Assembly: GCF_004917065.1 (NCBI RefSeq)
Contig: NZ_SSYA01000001.1
Location: 619,001 to 683,000 of the forward strand
Direction of reading: 5' to 3'
Source of the DNA: Geomonas ferrireducens
Lineage (GTDB): Bacteria; Desulfobacterota; Desulfuromonadia; Geobacterales; Geobacteraceae
Length of the DNA: 64,000 nt
The position numbers and the translations under genes are program-made. The stretch's first letter is position 1, and each line of letters opens with the position of its first letter. Below are positions 26,501 through 33,885 of the stretch, piece after piece. The notes below the pieces were generated by a model. That model had not been told where the DNA came from and searched no databases. It saw only the letters and a list, made by a program, of their open reading frames with translations.

Positions 26501-28814
26501 AGGGGTACTCGGAGCCGGGAAGGCGCTCGGCGGAGCGCGCGATGAGACGGTCTCCCTCCTTGAGCGCATCCTTGCCGGGGAGGTAGGTGAGGCAGAGCCC
26601 GGCAGCGTAGAGGAGCACCGGGTCGTCCGGGTACTTCTTCAGCATCTCTCGGTAGAGCGCCAGGAGCTCCGGGGCCTGCCCCTGGGCGGCGACCGACTTC
26701 ACGTAACCGCGGTGTGCCTCGAGGCTGCGCCCATCGTAGCGGATCAGGTCGAGGAAGGCGGCGCGGGCCGCGGCGATCTCGCCCAGGCGGTACAGGCTCT
26801 CCCCGGCGGCGAGGCTCTTTCTGATGTAGGCGGCACGGGCCAACTGGTAGAGCGGCGCGTCCTCGGGGTGCAGCGCCATTTCCTTCTCGTACAGGGCGGT
26901 CGCCTCGCCGAAGCGTTCCTCGCGATACAGGATCTCGGCGAGCGCGAAACGGGCCGCCGCCGTCGGCGTCGCAAGCGGCGGGAACTGCTCCAGCACGGTG
27001 CGGTAGGCGTCCTTCGCACGCACCCAGTCGCCGCCGCGGTAGGCAAGATCGCCGCTTCGGTTCCAGGCGCCCATGGCGAGGCGCGGCAGGGTGGTGCGGT
27101 ACTGCTCGGCCAAGGCCGCCAGACGCTCACGCGGCTCGGTCGAACCCGCGGTCAGCTGGTCCAGGATGCCGGCAATGGCCGCCTCGGCCCAGCGCTCCTG
27201 CCGGTCGTAACGCTTGGCCACTTCGACGAGCGCGGCAACTGACCCCTCCCCTCCCTCGATTGCCGAGAGGAGACGGGCGCGGCGGTAGGCAGCTTCCCCC
27301 CGGAGCGCCTCGTCCACGGCGGGGTCGGCGGCGGCCTTTTCGAGGAGTGCTATGGCGGCCAACTGGTCCCCCGCGCCGGAGCCATACTCGGCCTGCAGGC
27401 GCGCGGCATCGATGAGCGCCCGCGCCGCAGCGTCGCGCCCCTTGTTCCCGGCCGCGGCGACCATCTCACGCTGCGCCTCGGCGATCACCTCGCTGCGCCT
27501 CCCGGCCACTACGACCTCCTCGCAGCGCAGGGCGGCCCGCAGCCGCACCCCTGCCACCTGCGCGAGAGCGGCCTCGGCCGGGAACGCGGCGTAGCGACGC
27601 GACGCCTCGTGGTAGCGCTCCAGGGCGCCCGGATAATCCTTCGCCTCTTCCATGAGCCCGGCAAGCGCCAGCGAGGCGAGCGCTCCCTCGCGGGTGGGCT
27701 TATCCTCCCGCGCCAGGACGCGCAAGAGGGCGAGCCTTGCCGTCGCCGGATCGGCGGGCTGGCGCTCGAGGATCAGGCGCGCGAGGTCCCACTGGGAGGC
27801 GAGGTCGGGCCGGTCCGGGATTTCGCCGGAAAGGGGAAGCGACACCACCTGTCCCCCGGCTGCCCCTCCGGCGACGAAGAGCACGGAGTCAGGGGCGGGA
27901 ACCGGCGCAACGGTGGAGAGAAGGCCCGAGGTGAGGGGGAAGGCGGCGGGGAGCCCCCCCTCACCGGCACGCTTTAGTTGCAGCCGGAAGACGGCGCCCC
28001 CTTCCGGTCCGGTGGCGGAGTCCCCGGCGGGAGGGGCGAAGCGGGTGAAGAGGATGGTGTCGTCGTCCTGCCAGGCGGGGTAGAGGTCGCGCTCCCCCCC
28101 GGCGGTGAGCGGGCTCAGGCGCCGGGCGCGCAGGTCCCAGAGCCAGAGGTCGCCGCCGGGGTCCTTTTCCCGCGAGACGAAGGCTAGGCGCCCGCCGTCC
28201 GGCGAGGGGACCGCGAAGGCGGCGTCGATGCCTATGGGGATGGTCTCCCCCCTGCCGGAGGTGAGGTCGAAGCGGACGATCTCGCGGCGCCCGGAACCGG
28301 GGAGCTCACGCTGGTAGAAGAGAACGTTCCCGTCCCTTGCGAAGGAGGGGGCGTCCTCGCCGGCGTCGTTACCGGTCAGGCGCACCGGTTCGGCGTCCGG
28401 CCGGGTGAGGTCCAGAAGCCAGACGTCCCCCTTCAGGTCGTCGCGCTCGTCGGTGAAGGCAAGCCGGGTCGCGCCGGCGTCGAAGGCGGGGGCGGCTAAG
28501 CGCACCGGGCTCTTGCGCAGAAGGCGCGGCAGCTTTTCCGTGGCGCCGGCCGGGTGCAACCAGAGCTCGTACCCCGCGTCACCTTTTTCCACCGTCGCCA
28601 TCCACTTGCCGTCCAGGGAACGCGTGGCATAGAGCACCGACTGCGGCGTGTAGAGCGCGGCGGCAGGCGCCGTTTCCGGCCGCGAACGCGGAGCCGGGCG
28701 GGGTGCCGCGGGGGCTAAGAGTTCCTCACCGAGCGGCACCGCTTCCGCGACGCCCGCGGCAAGGAGCGAGGCTAAGGCCAGGAAGAGGGCTGTTTTTCTT
28801 GCCGACGCCTTCAT
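20535..28814 (-). CDS. Giant exported beta-propeller/TPR/CHAT (caspase-like) protein, 2759 residues
   Basis: Start ATG 28814 overlaps the upstream stop (ATGA). Visible order: signal peptide (1-25); WD40/TolB-like beta-propeller (about 45-335, e.g. LDGKWMATVEKG, KGDVWLLDL); a very long TPR solenoid (about 340-1560); a CHAT-like but non-catalytic segment (about 1570-1805); a second TPR array (about 1815-2300); a coiled coil; and a C-terminal CHAT peptidase (about 2425-2759). The last carries the clan-CD pair H2627 in IIHLASHGEF and C2672 in VVLSACQTGLGD, plus the terminal WGAFVLTGDYK. CHAT domains are caspase/separase-like proteases, normally cytoplasmic and regulated by TPRs; here a signal peptide predicts export. 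Substrate unknown. Neighbours are envelope proteins and an M48 protease. Confidence 0.9.
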   Translation of the reverse strand: MKASARKTALFLALASLLAAGVAEAVPLGEELLAPAAPRPAPRSRPETAPAAALYTPQSVLYATRSLDGKWMATVEKGDAGYELWLHPAGATEKLPRLLRKSPVRLAAPAFDAGATRLAFTDERDDLKGDVWLLDLTRPDAEPVRLTGNDAGEDAPSFARDGNVLFYQRELPGSGRREIVRFDLTSGRGETIPIGIDAAFAVPSPDGGRLAFVSREKDPGGDLWLWDLRARRLSPLTAGGERDLYPAWQDDDTILFTRFAPPAGDSATGPEGGAVFRLQLKRAGEGGLPAAFPLTSGLLSTVAPVPAPDSVLFVAGGAAGGQVVSLPLSGEIPDRPDLASQWDLARLILERQPADPATARLALLRVLAREDKPTREGALASLALAGLMEEAKDYPGALERYHEASRRYAAFPAEAALAQVAGVRLRAALRCEEVVVAGRRSEVIAEAQREMVAAAGNKGRDAAARALIDAARLQAEYGSGAGDQLAAIALLEKAAADPAVDEALRGEAAYRRARLLSAIEGGEGSVAALVEVAKRYDRQERWAEAAIAGILDQLTAGSTEPRERLAALAEQYRTTLPRLAMGAWNRSGDLAYRGGDWVRAKDAYRTVLEQFPPLATPTAAARFALAEILYREERFGEATALYEKEMALHPEDAPLYQLARAAYIRKSLAAGESLYRLGEIAAARAAFLDLIRYDGRSLEAHRGYVKSVAAQGQAPELLALYREMLKKYPDDPVLLYAAGLCLTYLPGKDALKEGDRLIARSAERLPGSEYPFQTRGYIAEVLETVQGEAGGLERALNLYRRAKLLNRPEVNPENAANLSLNIGNVAFLLGRNATAWSFYRQRLGSKVPFDNPETELLFHERYAAAAFQVGEKDAAIEGYGRALSLAQSRLDPARALEQFGRLTRRANERLFAGEKLSPEREHLLARQREINAELEFLGAERVEPPPSPAWERFEEALKKLLSREKELVAAAGAGTPQGEKYVLELTAMAAAVERELAAVPRLVETQAKLSDRLGLALFDAERFKEAAERFDVAYRLNRDLGRTANLAANRRSASIALYRQAESASGGDRRQLLDLARDGFNEVLTLLDRYPSAKKAAPKRGGGLIKVGADVALNKGDATEAAFGFSTEQERRLAQSYLARIASELGDNQAAARLFKELLGRYPVRVDQLTEGDLFGVGLLSHRAAQLDYARGDRAGAAEGFRKGTEIALRSSNAVGAMLNLVNWGMLIPADAAPETVAEFLAAQARVSALADSYRGALPADALARYGNDSAALLARLASGRPDDGSRQALVYRAIGMWDRVLRLSPSPVSPVLSPVAGSPAKGEAGSSANSTLGLAASLNRAAALSSLGLPDAAAAGYRDALAEARTAGNGAMAWRALAGLGDFDEALKLLDRLPPTQYDLHLGELTERFAPRIEALTAKDPEQGFALVERLSELERVQILGKSLLGMDDPAVLALLQRAAPHLFELDRVRAELAGPAPADPAYLKLRAEQEQAVLDAMLGKELGLLPPYYAAAGPAALRLAASAAALPGGEKEEGFRARLASFRKGCASGKAPRLCRALTPQPAEAIDVLERLPGRSVLRLVALPGDRFLLFTLGGKDGVRAETVTRAAAASRLNDPALVAIYEEPGAFADARVLTWGVSASQLLQSIEQRRPLRTQVLDPAGVWPSLPPFTKLPPDGLPERLPDAHTLTLPGAAGLLPTVPARPGGGGGLDPLFEDATGARRDLLALAAGESVSLIVAPRGGRDEAYYLGQLASLAGVPSLLLSEGSGADLSPFAKSYADASLATARRELPPGWLLIGDWGGNAAESAQLAKKQFNDVVKRAVTAHNEGRYAQALALFDNALVVADATPELAKQRAPLHRHARESAFGAGLTERAVLHADALVKRLAKEKPYSAEHADALFRLGLLQGRLERFSEAAASLKEGVSIFAELGLAKEQAAALSDFGAVMENAVDYPAARSLFEEAAGLNAQLKDELNLADQYRNLGRILDLRLNQFAAAERYYAKAQELYAKNGNRALEAETILERGRCRRLLGNFADADLLYREALAKVGDAALKTRMRIVLEQGNNAWFQGRYQDAFDMREQVERAAQRENWPLEEVMAKNTGGLIWWTLGDSRRALVELKQALDLTGKLEARRDERATTLNNIGLVRRESGDYQGALQTLGEALAIDRVLGSRWAIAYDLRNLGQTRLRMGDPAGALKLLDEAATLADGTGDRVNQAKIHLSLGDARAKSGMKGEAQGSYKKALELADLMLLREVRWRALLGLARLKEGAGDREGAVSSYRDALATIEELRAEIKLDQLKDGFLADKMDVYQGLVGLLVEMGRDDEAFAVAERSRARNLIDILGRQRLSLAGGADRDLYERQNRLREQIVEQEQLAQQAANPAERAMYQAALERLRGSYHDLLIDIERRRPELLSLVKVAPVTVPEVRSLLEPGVTLLSYYQLPDRLLCWRLEREGSRLFVLPVPAAELSGKIATYRRMLQNLEPLEENSRELYRLLLSAPLSGVAQGNTVGIVPHGSLHYLSFATLYDGRDYLVDRHNLFHLPAASVYRNTLARRQAAKNLRILAIGNPDLGNASLDLPFAEKEAGTLRWNYADVTMLTRERATESWVRENISRFGIIHLASHGEFDPVNPLFSSIRLAKDAGNDGRLQAEEVFGLDIKADLVVLSACQTGLGDVKSGDDVIGMNRAFIFAGTHALVSSLWRVSDVSSAILMKQFYRDYAGTDKAQALGLAMQHVRKRYPHPGYWGAFVLTGDYK

Positions 28815-29413
28815 CGGGCGCCCCACGCCCCGTCGTCCTGCTGCACCCTGGTCCCCGGTGCGCTGTTCTGACGGTTGATCCGGGCGAAGACCTTGCGGAT
28901 CGCCGGGAGGTCGCCCGCGGTGAAGTTCTCGTTGGTGCGCACCACCCGGTTCATCAGCAACTCGCGGGAGCGGTTCACCTCGCCGACCACCTGGCGGAAC
29001 TCACCCTCGCTGTAGCGCGCCGCGAACGCCTTCAGGTCGGCGGGGGCCTTTTCCGGAACCTCGCGTGCGAAGGGGGTCAGCGTCCCATCCAAGTTCTCCC
29101 CTACCCAGCCGAGCCGCTTAAGGGTGTCCACGTCATCGGCGTGGAAGGCGATGGTTTCCAGGGCCTGCGCCGCCTCCTGCTGTTCCGGGGAGTGTTTCGG
29201 GGGCGTTTCCACCTTCCCGGTCGGCGAGACACCGCGCACCGAGGCGACGAGCAGCACGTCATCGGAGAGGGCGTTGTAGGTACCGAGCACCTGGTTCTCC
29301 AGCGAGGTCCGCTCGCTCACCACGTTCACGTCGACTTTGGCGAGGGTGCAGCCGGAAGCAAGAAGAAGGGCGAGGGCAAGTCCGATGGACAATTGACGAT
29401 GGACAATTGACAA
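28811..29413 (-). CDS. YdbL-like DUF1318 lipoprotein
   Basis: Predicted lipoprotein of about 200 residues. The export signal GLALALLLASGC ends in a lipobox. The C-terminal half (EVNRSRELLMNRVVRTN ... GDLPAIRKVFARINRQNS) aligns by eye with E. coli YdbL, and the end (VQQDDGAWGAR) fits that family's terminal Trp. The start is unclear: TTG 29413 behind a GGGGAGGGG stretch is my choice, TTG 29392 is possible, and the frame opens at ATG 29530 through a repeat-rich junction. It follows a YdbH-like gene, as ydbL follows ydbH in E. coli, but no separate YnbE gene is visible. It overlaps the CHAT gene by ATGA. Confidence 0.75.
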   Translation of the reverse strand: MSIVHRQLSIGLALALLLASGCTLAKVDVNVVSERTSLENQVLGTYNALSDDVLLVASVRGVSPTGKVETPPKHSPEQQEAAQALETIAFHADDVDTLKRLGWVGENLDGTLTPFAREVPEKAPADLKAFAARYSEGEFRQVVGEVNRSRELLMNRVVRTNENFTAGDLPAIRKVFARINRQNSAPGTRVQQDDGAWGAR

Positions 29414-29513
29414 CGAGAAGACGCCCCTCCCCCTTTGGGGGCGGGGATGCCACGGCGACTTGTTCGAAAGCAGCGAAGGTTTCAACGTAGAACGTAGATC
29501 GCAGAACGTAGAA
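29379..29513. repeat. Micro-repeat junction between ydbH-like and ydbL-like genes
   Basis: Three unrelated simple structures are stacked here. There are four tandem heptamers of the type cgtagaa (29486-29513). A GC-rich inverted repeat, gcccctccccc-ttt-gggggcgggg, spans 29424-29446. Two perfect tandem copies of a cgatggacaattga 14-mer span about 29383-29410. The last lies inside the signal-peptide region of the lipoprotein. The pattern suggests insertion of a small repeat element at a former gene overlap. Confidence 0.6.
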
Positions 29514-29519
29514 CGTGTT

Positions 29520-32500
29520 TCATTCCGCATGTTTTCTCCTTTTCAGGGACAGCTTCCCCTTCTCGTCGACGACAAGGGTGTCGGAGCGGACCAGGTCGAG
29601 GAGCAGTTGGGAGCTCCTTATCGCCTGGATCAGGCTTTTCAGCTCGTTGTCTATCGGGAGCTCGGAAAGACGCAGACGGTCGATCCTCGGGATGGCAACG
29701 TCCACCCCCTTCACGGCAAGCTCCCCTTCGCAGTCGAGGGCGCCGTCCACGGCGCTCACCCGGAGCCCCTTCAGATCGGCCATCTTGAGCGCCTTTCGCT
29801 GCGCCACGATCTTCTCGTTTCTCTGGTACGGGTCGACGGCGAAAAGGGCGCGGTCCAAGACCCGAGAGCTGAAGCGGCGCAGGTTCAGGTTCATACGCAT
29901 CCCTTCCAGAAGCGCCCTCTTCTCGGTGGCAAGCGGCGCGGAAAGGCTCAACTCGCCGGTCAGCTCTCCCTCGCCTCCGGGACGAAGGGACCCGGCAGCC
30001 GGGAAGAGAAGCACCGGATCGAGGCGCGAGAAGTTGCAGTAGGTGGAAAGCACCGGGGTCGCTCCGGTGAGGTCTATCATGCCCCGGGCGCGCACCGTCC
30101 CCCCGGCGAACTCGGCCTGGAAGAAGGAGAGGCCGAGCGATTCGGGCTCCAGGAGGAGGTCGGCCTCCAGGGCGCTCGCGGCAAGCGGCAGGGCGCCGGA
30201 CCTGAAGGAGGCGCTGCGGACGCCGATCTTACGCGGACCGCTGCTTTCGCCGCGCAGGTCCTGGTAGATCCGGTTCGCGAGATCGGAGTTCGCCACGGCG
30301 AACGGGGCAACCGGAGCGGGACGCACGAGTGCTGTGGAGAGCGGCTCCCACGACTCCCCCTTTCCTTGCGCCAGCGCATAGGTCCGGTCGAGCACGAGGT
30401 CGGCACGCATGCCGTCCGCCCCCACCCCCTTGCCGTCGGCAACACCCAAGTCGCGGCACTTGCCGTAGCCGCGCACCTTGAGCTCCTTGGCCGCGGTCAG
30501 ATCGACGCGCGCGCCTGCGGCGACGTTGCCGGCTAGGCGCCATCCAGCGATGACCTGCTTCGCCTCGGGGGGGAAGTTCCCCTCCAGGTGGGCGAACATG
30601 GTGGCGTCGAGGCGCTTCAAAAGGGTCGCCGTGTCGAGCTTCAACTCGCGCTCATCCATGAGGGCGTCGAGGCGCCCAACGGTGAGTTCGGCCACCTGGG
30701 AAAGGCCGAGCGACGCCACGGTCAGCTCCTCGGTCAGGCGAAGCTCCTTCCAACCGGAAAGCTCCCCCTGCAGCTTGAGCGCACCGGATTGCAAAGGGAG
30801 CGTCGCCGCCGCGCCGGTAAGCCCCTCTAGTGCGGCGAAGCGCACCCCGCCATCAATGGCGAGGGGAAGATCGGCGCGCGGCACGGAAAAGCGCAGCTGC
30901 GGCGCCGTGCTTAACCCCTTGATCCGGTACCCTCCCTGGGCGGCTGGAAGCTTCAGGTCCATGTCGTTCAGCTTCACGGTCAGCTCGCCGCGCTCCAGCA
31001 GGGCGACGCCCCCCTTCGCCTTGCGCAGCGGGTTCGTCTCCGCGGGAGCCTGCGCCAACGGCAGCGGCAGGGAGAGGTCCCACGCGGCGGAGGCGAGCCC
31101 GGCAGCGTCGAAGCCGGCGGGGAGGAAGGGGGCGGCAACCGGCATGAGGCGGCGCAGGTCGATGTGCGCCTCTCCCTTGGTCGCCGCGAGCTGCCTCCCC
31201 TCTCCGGTGAGCGCCCCTTGGGCGGTGAGGGTAAGCGCGTCGGACGCGGCCAGGGTGAAGTGCGCCTGCGCCACCGTCGGGCTCCCCTTACCCTTGGCCG
31301 GCAGATGCACCCCTTCCGCGGCGAGACGCGCAGCGAAGGGACGCAGCGTCACGACCCGCGCCCCCTGGCGCGCCCGCAGCGACGCGGCCTCAAGATTTAA
31401 AAGCGGAAGCGACGCGTCCACGGCGCCGCCGGAAAGCACGCGCCCCTTGAGCGAGACCTCCTCGCGCAGCTTCTCGAACGCCAGGTCCTCCCCAACGGCC
31501 AGCCGCTCGATGCCCAGGCTCTGGGTGGCGTCGGCGACGGCGCGCTTTCCCTTAAGGTCGATGCCGGAGAGGTTCAGGGCCACCCGCCCCCGCACCCCCT
31601 GCGCACGCAGAAGCTTCTTCCCCGCCGCCTCGAGTGTTGCAGCCGAAAGGGATAGTTCTGCAGTCGCCCGCACCGGCGTCATCTTTTTAAGCGGCAGAAC
31701 GGCCCGGTCGAGGGAAAGCACGATTTTCTCCCCCTGCACCGCACCGGCGGGGCGCTTCAGAGAAAGCCGCGGCAGGGCCAGAGCCAGCCCGGACACCGCC
31801 ACCTCGCCGTCGTTCTCCGGCCCCTTGAAGCGCGCGGTAAGCTTCGCAAGTGTCGCGTTCCCGGTCAGATCCTTGAGCGGCAGAGCCTTCCCGAGGAAAG
31901 GTGCGGCGAGTGCGGCGGCGCGGGAAAGCTCGAGGCGCACCCCGGAAAGCTCGACGGAAACGGCGCGGGACTTCTCGGTGGGACGGTCGACGACGGCACT
32001 CCAGGAGGCGGTGAGCAATCCCGGGCTCGCGAGGCTTCCCTCGCTGAAGGTCACCTGCTGCCTTTTGTGATCACTCTTCAGCTTCTGGCGCAAGCGAAGG
32101 TCGAGGGGCGCCACCTTCCCCCTTTTCCCCGGGAGCTTGCTTACGGACAGGCGCTCGCCGTCGAGCGCCAGTGCCAGGCGCAGGTCCCCCGCCTGATCGG
32201 TCTCCCCATCGAGGGCCACCTGGAGGGCTCCTCCAAGCTCCGGCAGAGGCTTCTTCGCCAAAGGCGCCGCCAGTTTCATCACCTCGGCAAGGGAGAGCTG
32301 CAGCCGCGCCTTCAGCCCTTCCGGGCGCGACACGCCCCCTTTCACGTCGAAATCGGCGCCGGGAAGGCCCGCCTGCACCGCGAACAGCGCCCGGGACGGC
32401 TTGATGCGATGCGCCGCGGTAACGAGATCGGCGACCCGCACCTTGAGGCGAACCGGCTGGGCTTTGCCGCCGTCGACAGCCACCTCTCCGGTGAGCGACG

Positions 32501-33122
32501 CCGTGACCGGCAGCGTGGAAAGCGAGGGGACCGCGAGCCCGAAGGCGAAGTTATTCATGAGGAGCTCGCGCTTGGACTCCGGATCGGCGTAACGCAGCGT
32601 CATCGGGGCCGCCTCGACCATCGCCCGCACCTCGACCGGGAGCGGCCACTCCATGGTGTGGAACTTCTGCACCCCTTCCGCGATCCGCGTGAGCGGGTCC
32701 GGCAGCTTCTCCTTAGGCTTTTGCGGCCCAGGGGCGAGGTCCGCATCGAGCTTCGCGAGCTTCACCTCCAGGCTCACGCGCCAGCGCCCGGAGCTCTCCT
32801 CGCGGGAAAGGCCGGGAACGATCTTCAGCTCTTTGAGTGCGGCATGCAGCAGCGGGGGCGGCCCTTCACCGAGGTTAAGGCCGGAGATCGCGATGCCGCG
32901 GGACCAGGAAGCGGTGAGATCATCCCAGGATATGGGACGTTTGAGGGCCTTCGAGATACCGAGTCTCAGCAGTGATTGCACCGGGGAGGTGGAGATGAGG
33001 GTCGGCAGGGACACCAGGAGCAGCGCCAAAAGGAGGAGTCCGGCCAGTGCCACTGCACTCCCGACAAGGAGTACGCGTCTGAGGCGGATTGTGCTGATGT
33101 AGGCGAGGAGACGAGGGCGCAT
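29520..33122 (-). CDS. YdbH/AsmA-like intermembrane (phospho)lipid transport protein
   Basis: A 1200-residue protein with one N-terminal membrane anchor (VLLVGSAVALAGLLLLALLLVSL, about 16-40) and a very long beta-rich, low-cysteine body. The body shows repeated patterns such as LSGVRLELSRAAAL and the AsmA-type opening ISKALKRPISWDDLTASWSRG. The C-terminal portion (GMIDLTGATPVLSTYCNFSRL; MRMNLNLRRFSSRVLDRALF) resembles the YdbH/dicarboxylate-transport domain. TamB/YhdP/YdbH proteins form periplasm-spanning grooves that move phospholipids to the outer membrane; E. coli YdbH is about 880 residues, so this one is longer. It heads the ydbH-ydbL-CHAT-SH3-M48 run. Start ATG 33122 has only a weak GGGA upstream. 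Confidence 0.8.
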   Translation of the reverse strand: MRPRLLAYISTIRLRRVLLVGSAVALAGLLLLALLLVSLPTLISTSPVQSLLRLGISKALKRPISWDDLTASWSRGIAISGLNLGEGPPPLLHAALKELKIVPGLSREESSGRWRVSLEVKLAKLDADLAPGPQKPKEKLPDPLTRIAEGVQKFHTMEWPLPVEVRAMVEAAPMTLRYADPESKRELLMNNFAFGLAVPSLSTLPVTASLTGEVAVDGGKAQPVRLKVRVADLVTAAHRIKPSRALFAVQAGLPGADFDVKGGVSRPEGLKARLQLSLAEVMKLAAPLAKKPLPELGGALQVALDGETDQAGDLRLALALDGERLSVSKLPGKRGKVAPLDLRLRQKLKSDHKRQQVTFSEGSLASPGLLTASWSAVVDRPTEKSRAVSVELSGVRLELSRAAALAAPFLGKALPLKDLTGNATLAKLTARFKGPENDGEVAVSGLALALPRLSLKRPAGAVQGEKIVLSLDRAVLPLKKMTPVRATAELSLSAATLEAAGKKLLRAQGVRGRVALNLSGIDLKGKRAVADATQSLGIERLAVGEDLAFEKLREEVSLKGRVLSGGAVDASLPLLNLEAASLRARQGARVVTLRPFAARLAAEGVHLPAKGKGSPTVAQAHFTLAASDALTLTAQGALTGEGRQLAATKGEAHIDLRRLMPVAAPFLPAGFDAAGLASAAWDLSLPLPLAQAPAETNPLRKAKGGVALLERGELTVKLNDMDLKLPAAQGGYRIKGLSTAPQLRFSVPRADLPLAIDGGVRFAALEGLTGAAATLPLQSGALKLQGELSGWKELRLTEELTVASLGLSQVAELTVGRLDALMDERELKLDTATLLKRLDATMFAHLEGNFPPEAKQVIAGWRLAGNVAAGARVDLTAAKELKVRGYGKCRDLGVADGKGVGADGMRADLVLDRTYALAQGKGESWEPLSTALVRPAPVAPFAVANSDLANRIYQDLRGESSGPRKIGVRSASFRSGALPLAASALEADLLLEPESLGLSFFQAEFAGGTVRARGMIDLTGATPVLSTYCNFSRLDPVLLFPAAGSLRPGGEGELTGELSLSAPLATEKRALLEGMRMNLNLRRFSSRVLDRALFAVDPYQRNEKIVAQRKALKMADLKGLRVSAVDGALDCEGELAVKGVDVAIPRIDRLRLSELPIDNELKSLIQAIRSSQLLLDLVRSDTLVVDEKGKLSLKRRKHAE

Positions 33123-33207
33123 CGGTCAGGGTCCCGGGAGGTCCAGCGGAAGTTGCGAGGCAATTTCTCTTATCATCTCCAACTTTTAAAGTCAAACGGC
33201 GCGGCCC

Positions 33208-33621
33208 TCAGCGCAGCAGCCTGTGGCAGATGCCGCAGAGCTGGTCGCCCGCCCGTATCAGGTGTGGCGCGGGTTGCGTGAGATCATGGCAGGAGAGGCA
33301 GGTGATCTTGCCGTCCTCGAGAATGCATCCCGCGGCAAGGACCTCGGCGGCCGACGCGTACTCCATCTCTTTGCCAAGCGGGGGGTAGCGGTGCATGAGG
33401 GAATGGTCGTTGGTGTAGAGACAGTGGTCATCGAGACATATGGCCACCGGATGCGTCGACCCTTCAGAGTGACAGGCGATGCACTCCTGCATGGTGAGGA
33501 TGCCGCTGGCGCTGGTCAGGTGGTCGATGTTCGCCTCCCCCATGCGCAAGAAGAGGAAGGCACCCAAAGCAACAGCGAGCAGTGCTGCCAGCCATAAACG
33601 GATCTTCCCTGATTCAGGCAT
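33208..33621 (-). CDS. Membrane-anchored triheme c-type cytochrome
   Basis: Small cytochrome of 137 residues with an N-terminal hydrophobic anchor (LWLAALLAVALGAFLFL) that probably stays uncleaved, tethering it to the periplasmic face. Three CXXCH haem-binding motifs are present: CIACH (47-51), CLSCH (108-112) and CGICH (129-133). An extra pair C62/C67 flanks CLDDHC. Several spaced histidines (H57, H73, H77) could serve as distal ligands. TGGAGG precedes ATG 33621. The ydbH-like gene begins 85 bp downstream on the same strand, so co-transcription is possible. Role presumably electron transfer across the envelope; the partner is unknown. Confidence 0.9.
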   Translation of the reverse strand: MPESGKIRLWLAALLAVALGAFLFLRMGEANIDHLTSASGILTMQECIACHSEGSTHPVAICLDDHCLYTNDHSLMHRYPPLGKEMEYASAAEVLAAGCILEDGKITCLSCHDLTQPAPHLIRAGDQLCGICHRLLR

Positions 33622-33885
33622 GAGGCCTCCAGTTCATGGAAGTCTTCAACTCAATCAGCGGCTCCGATTCGCTGTCTGCCGCTTTGCTACTTTGGGGTGA
33701 TAAAAAGTCTAGCACGGCAGCTATGACAGACAACGGGACCTCGATTATATTCGCCTCATTGGCCAGTGTCAGCTGCGCCTAAACTTGAGAGTCCGTTCAT
33801 AATTTCTTTGACCGTCGCCCCACTTCTGCTAAAGTGGGCGTTCCGTAAACAGAACAGGCAAGCCTCATCCAAGGAGGAACCTTTC

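Noticed and set aside
29486-29513. CRISPR-like array from the tandem heptamers
   Set aside because: The units are only 7 bp, contiguous and without spacers, and no cas genes are present.
30478-32070. A 530-codon plus-strand frame opposite the YdbH-like gene
   Set aside because: Ser/Arg/Pro-rich composition without domains, while the minus strand gives a coherent AsmA-like protein with anchor.
33622-33885. Possible c-di-GMP (GEMM) riboswitch upstream of the cytochrome or ABC genes
   Set aside because: Neither strand shows the conserved cacgcacagggcaaacc core.
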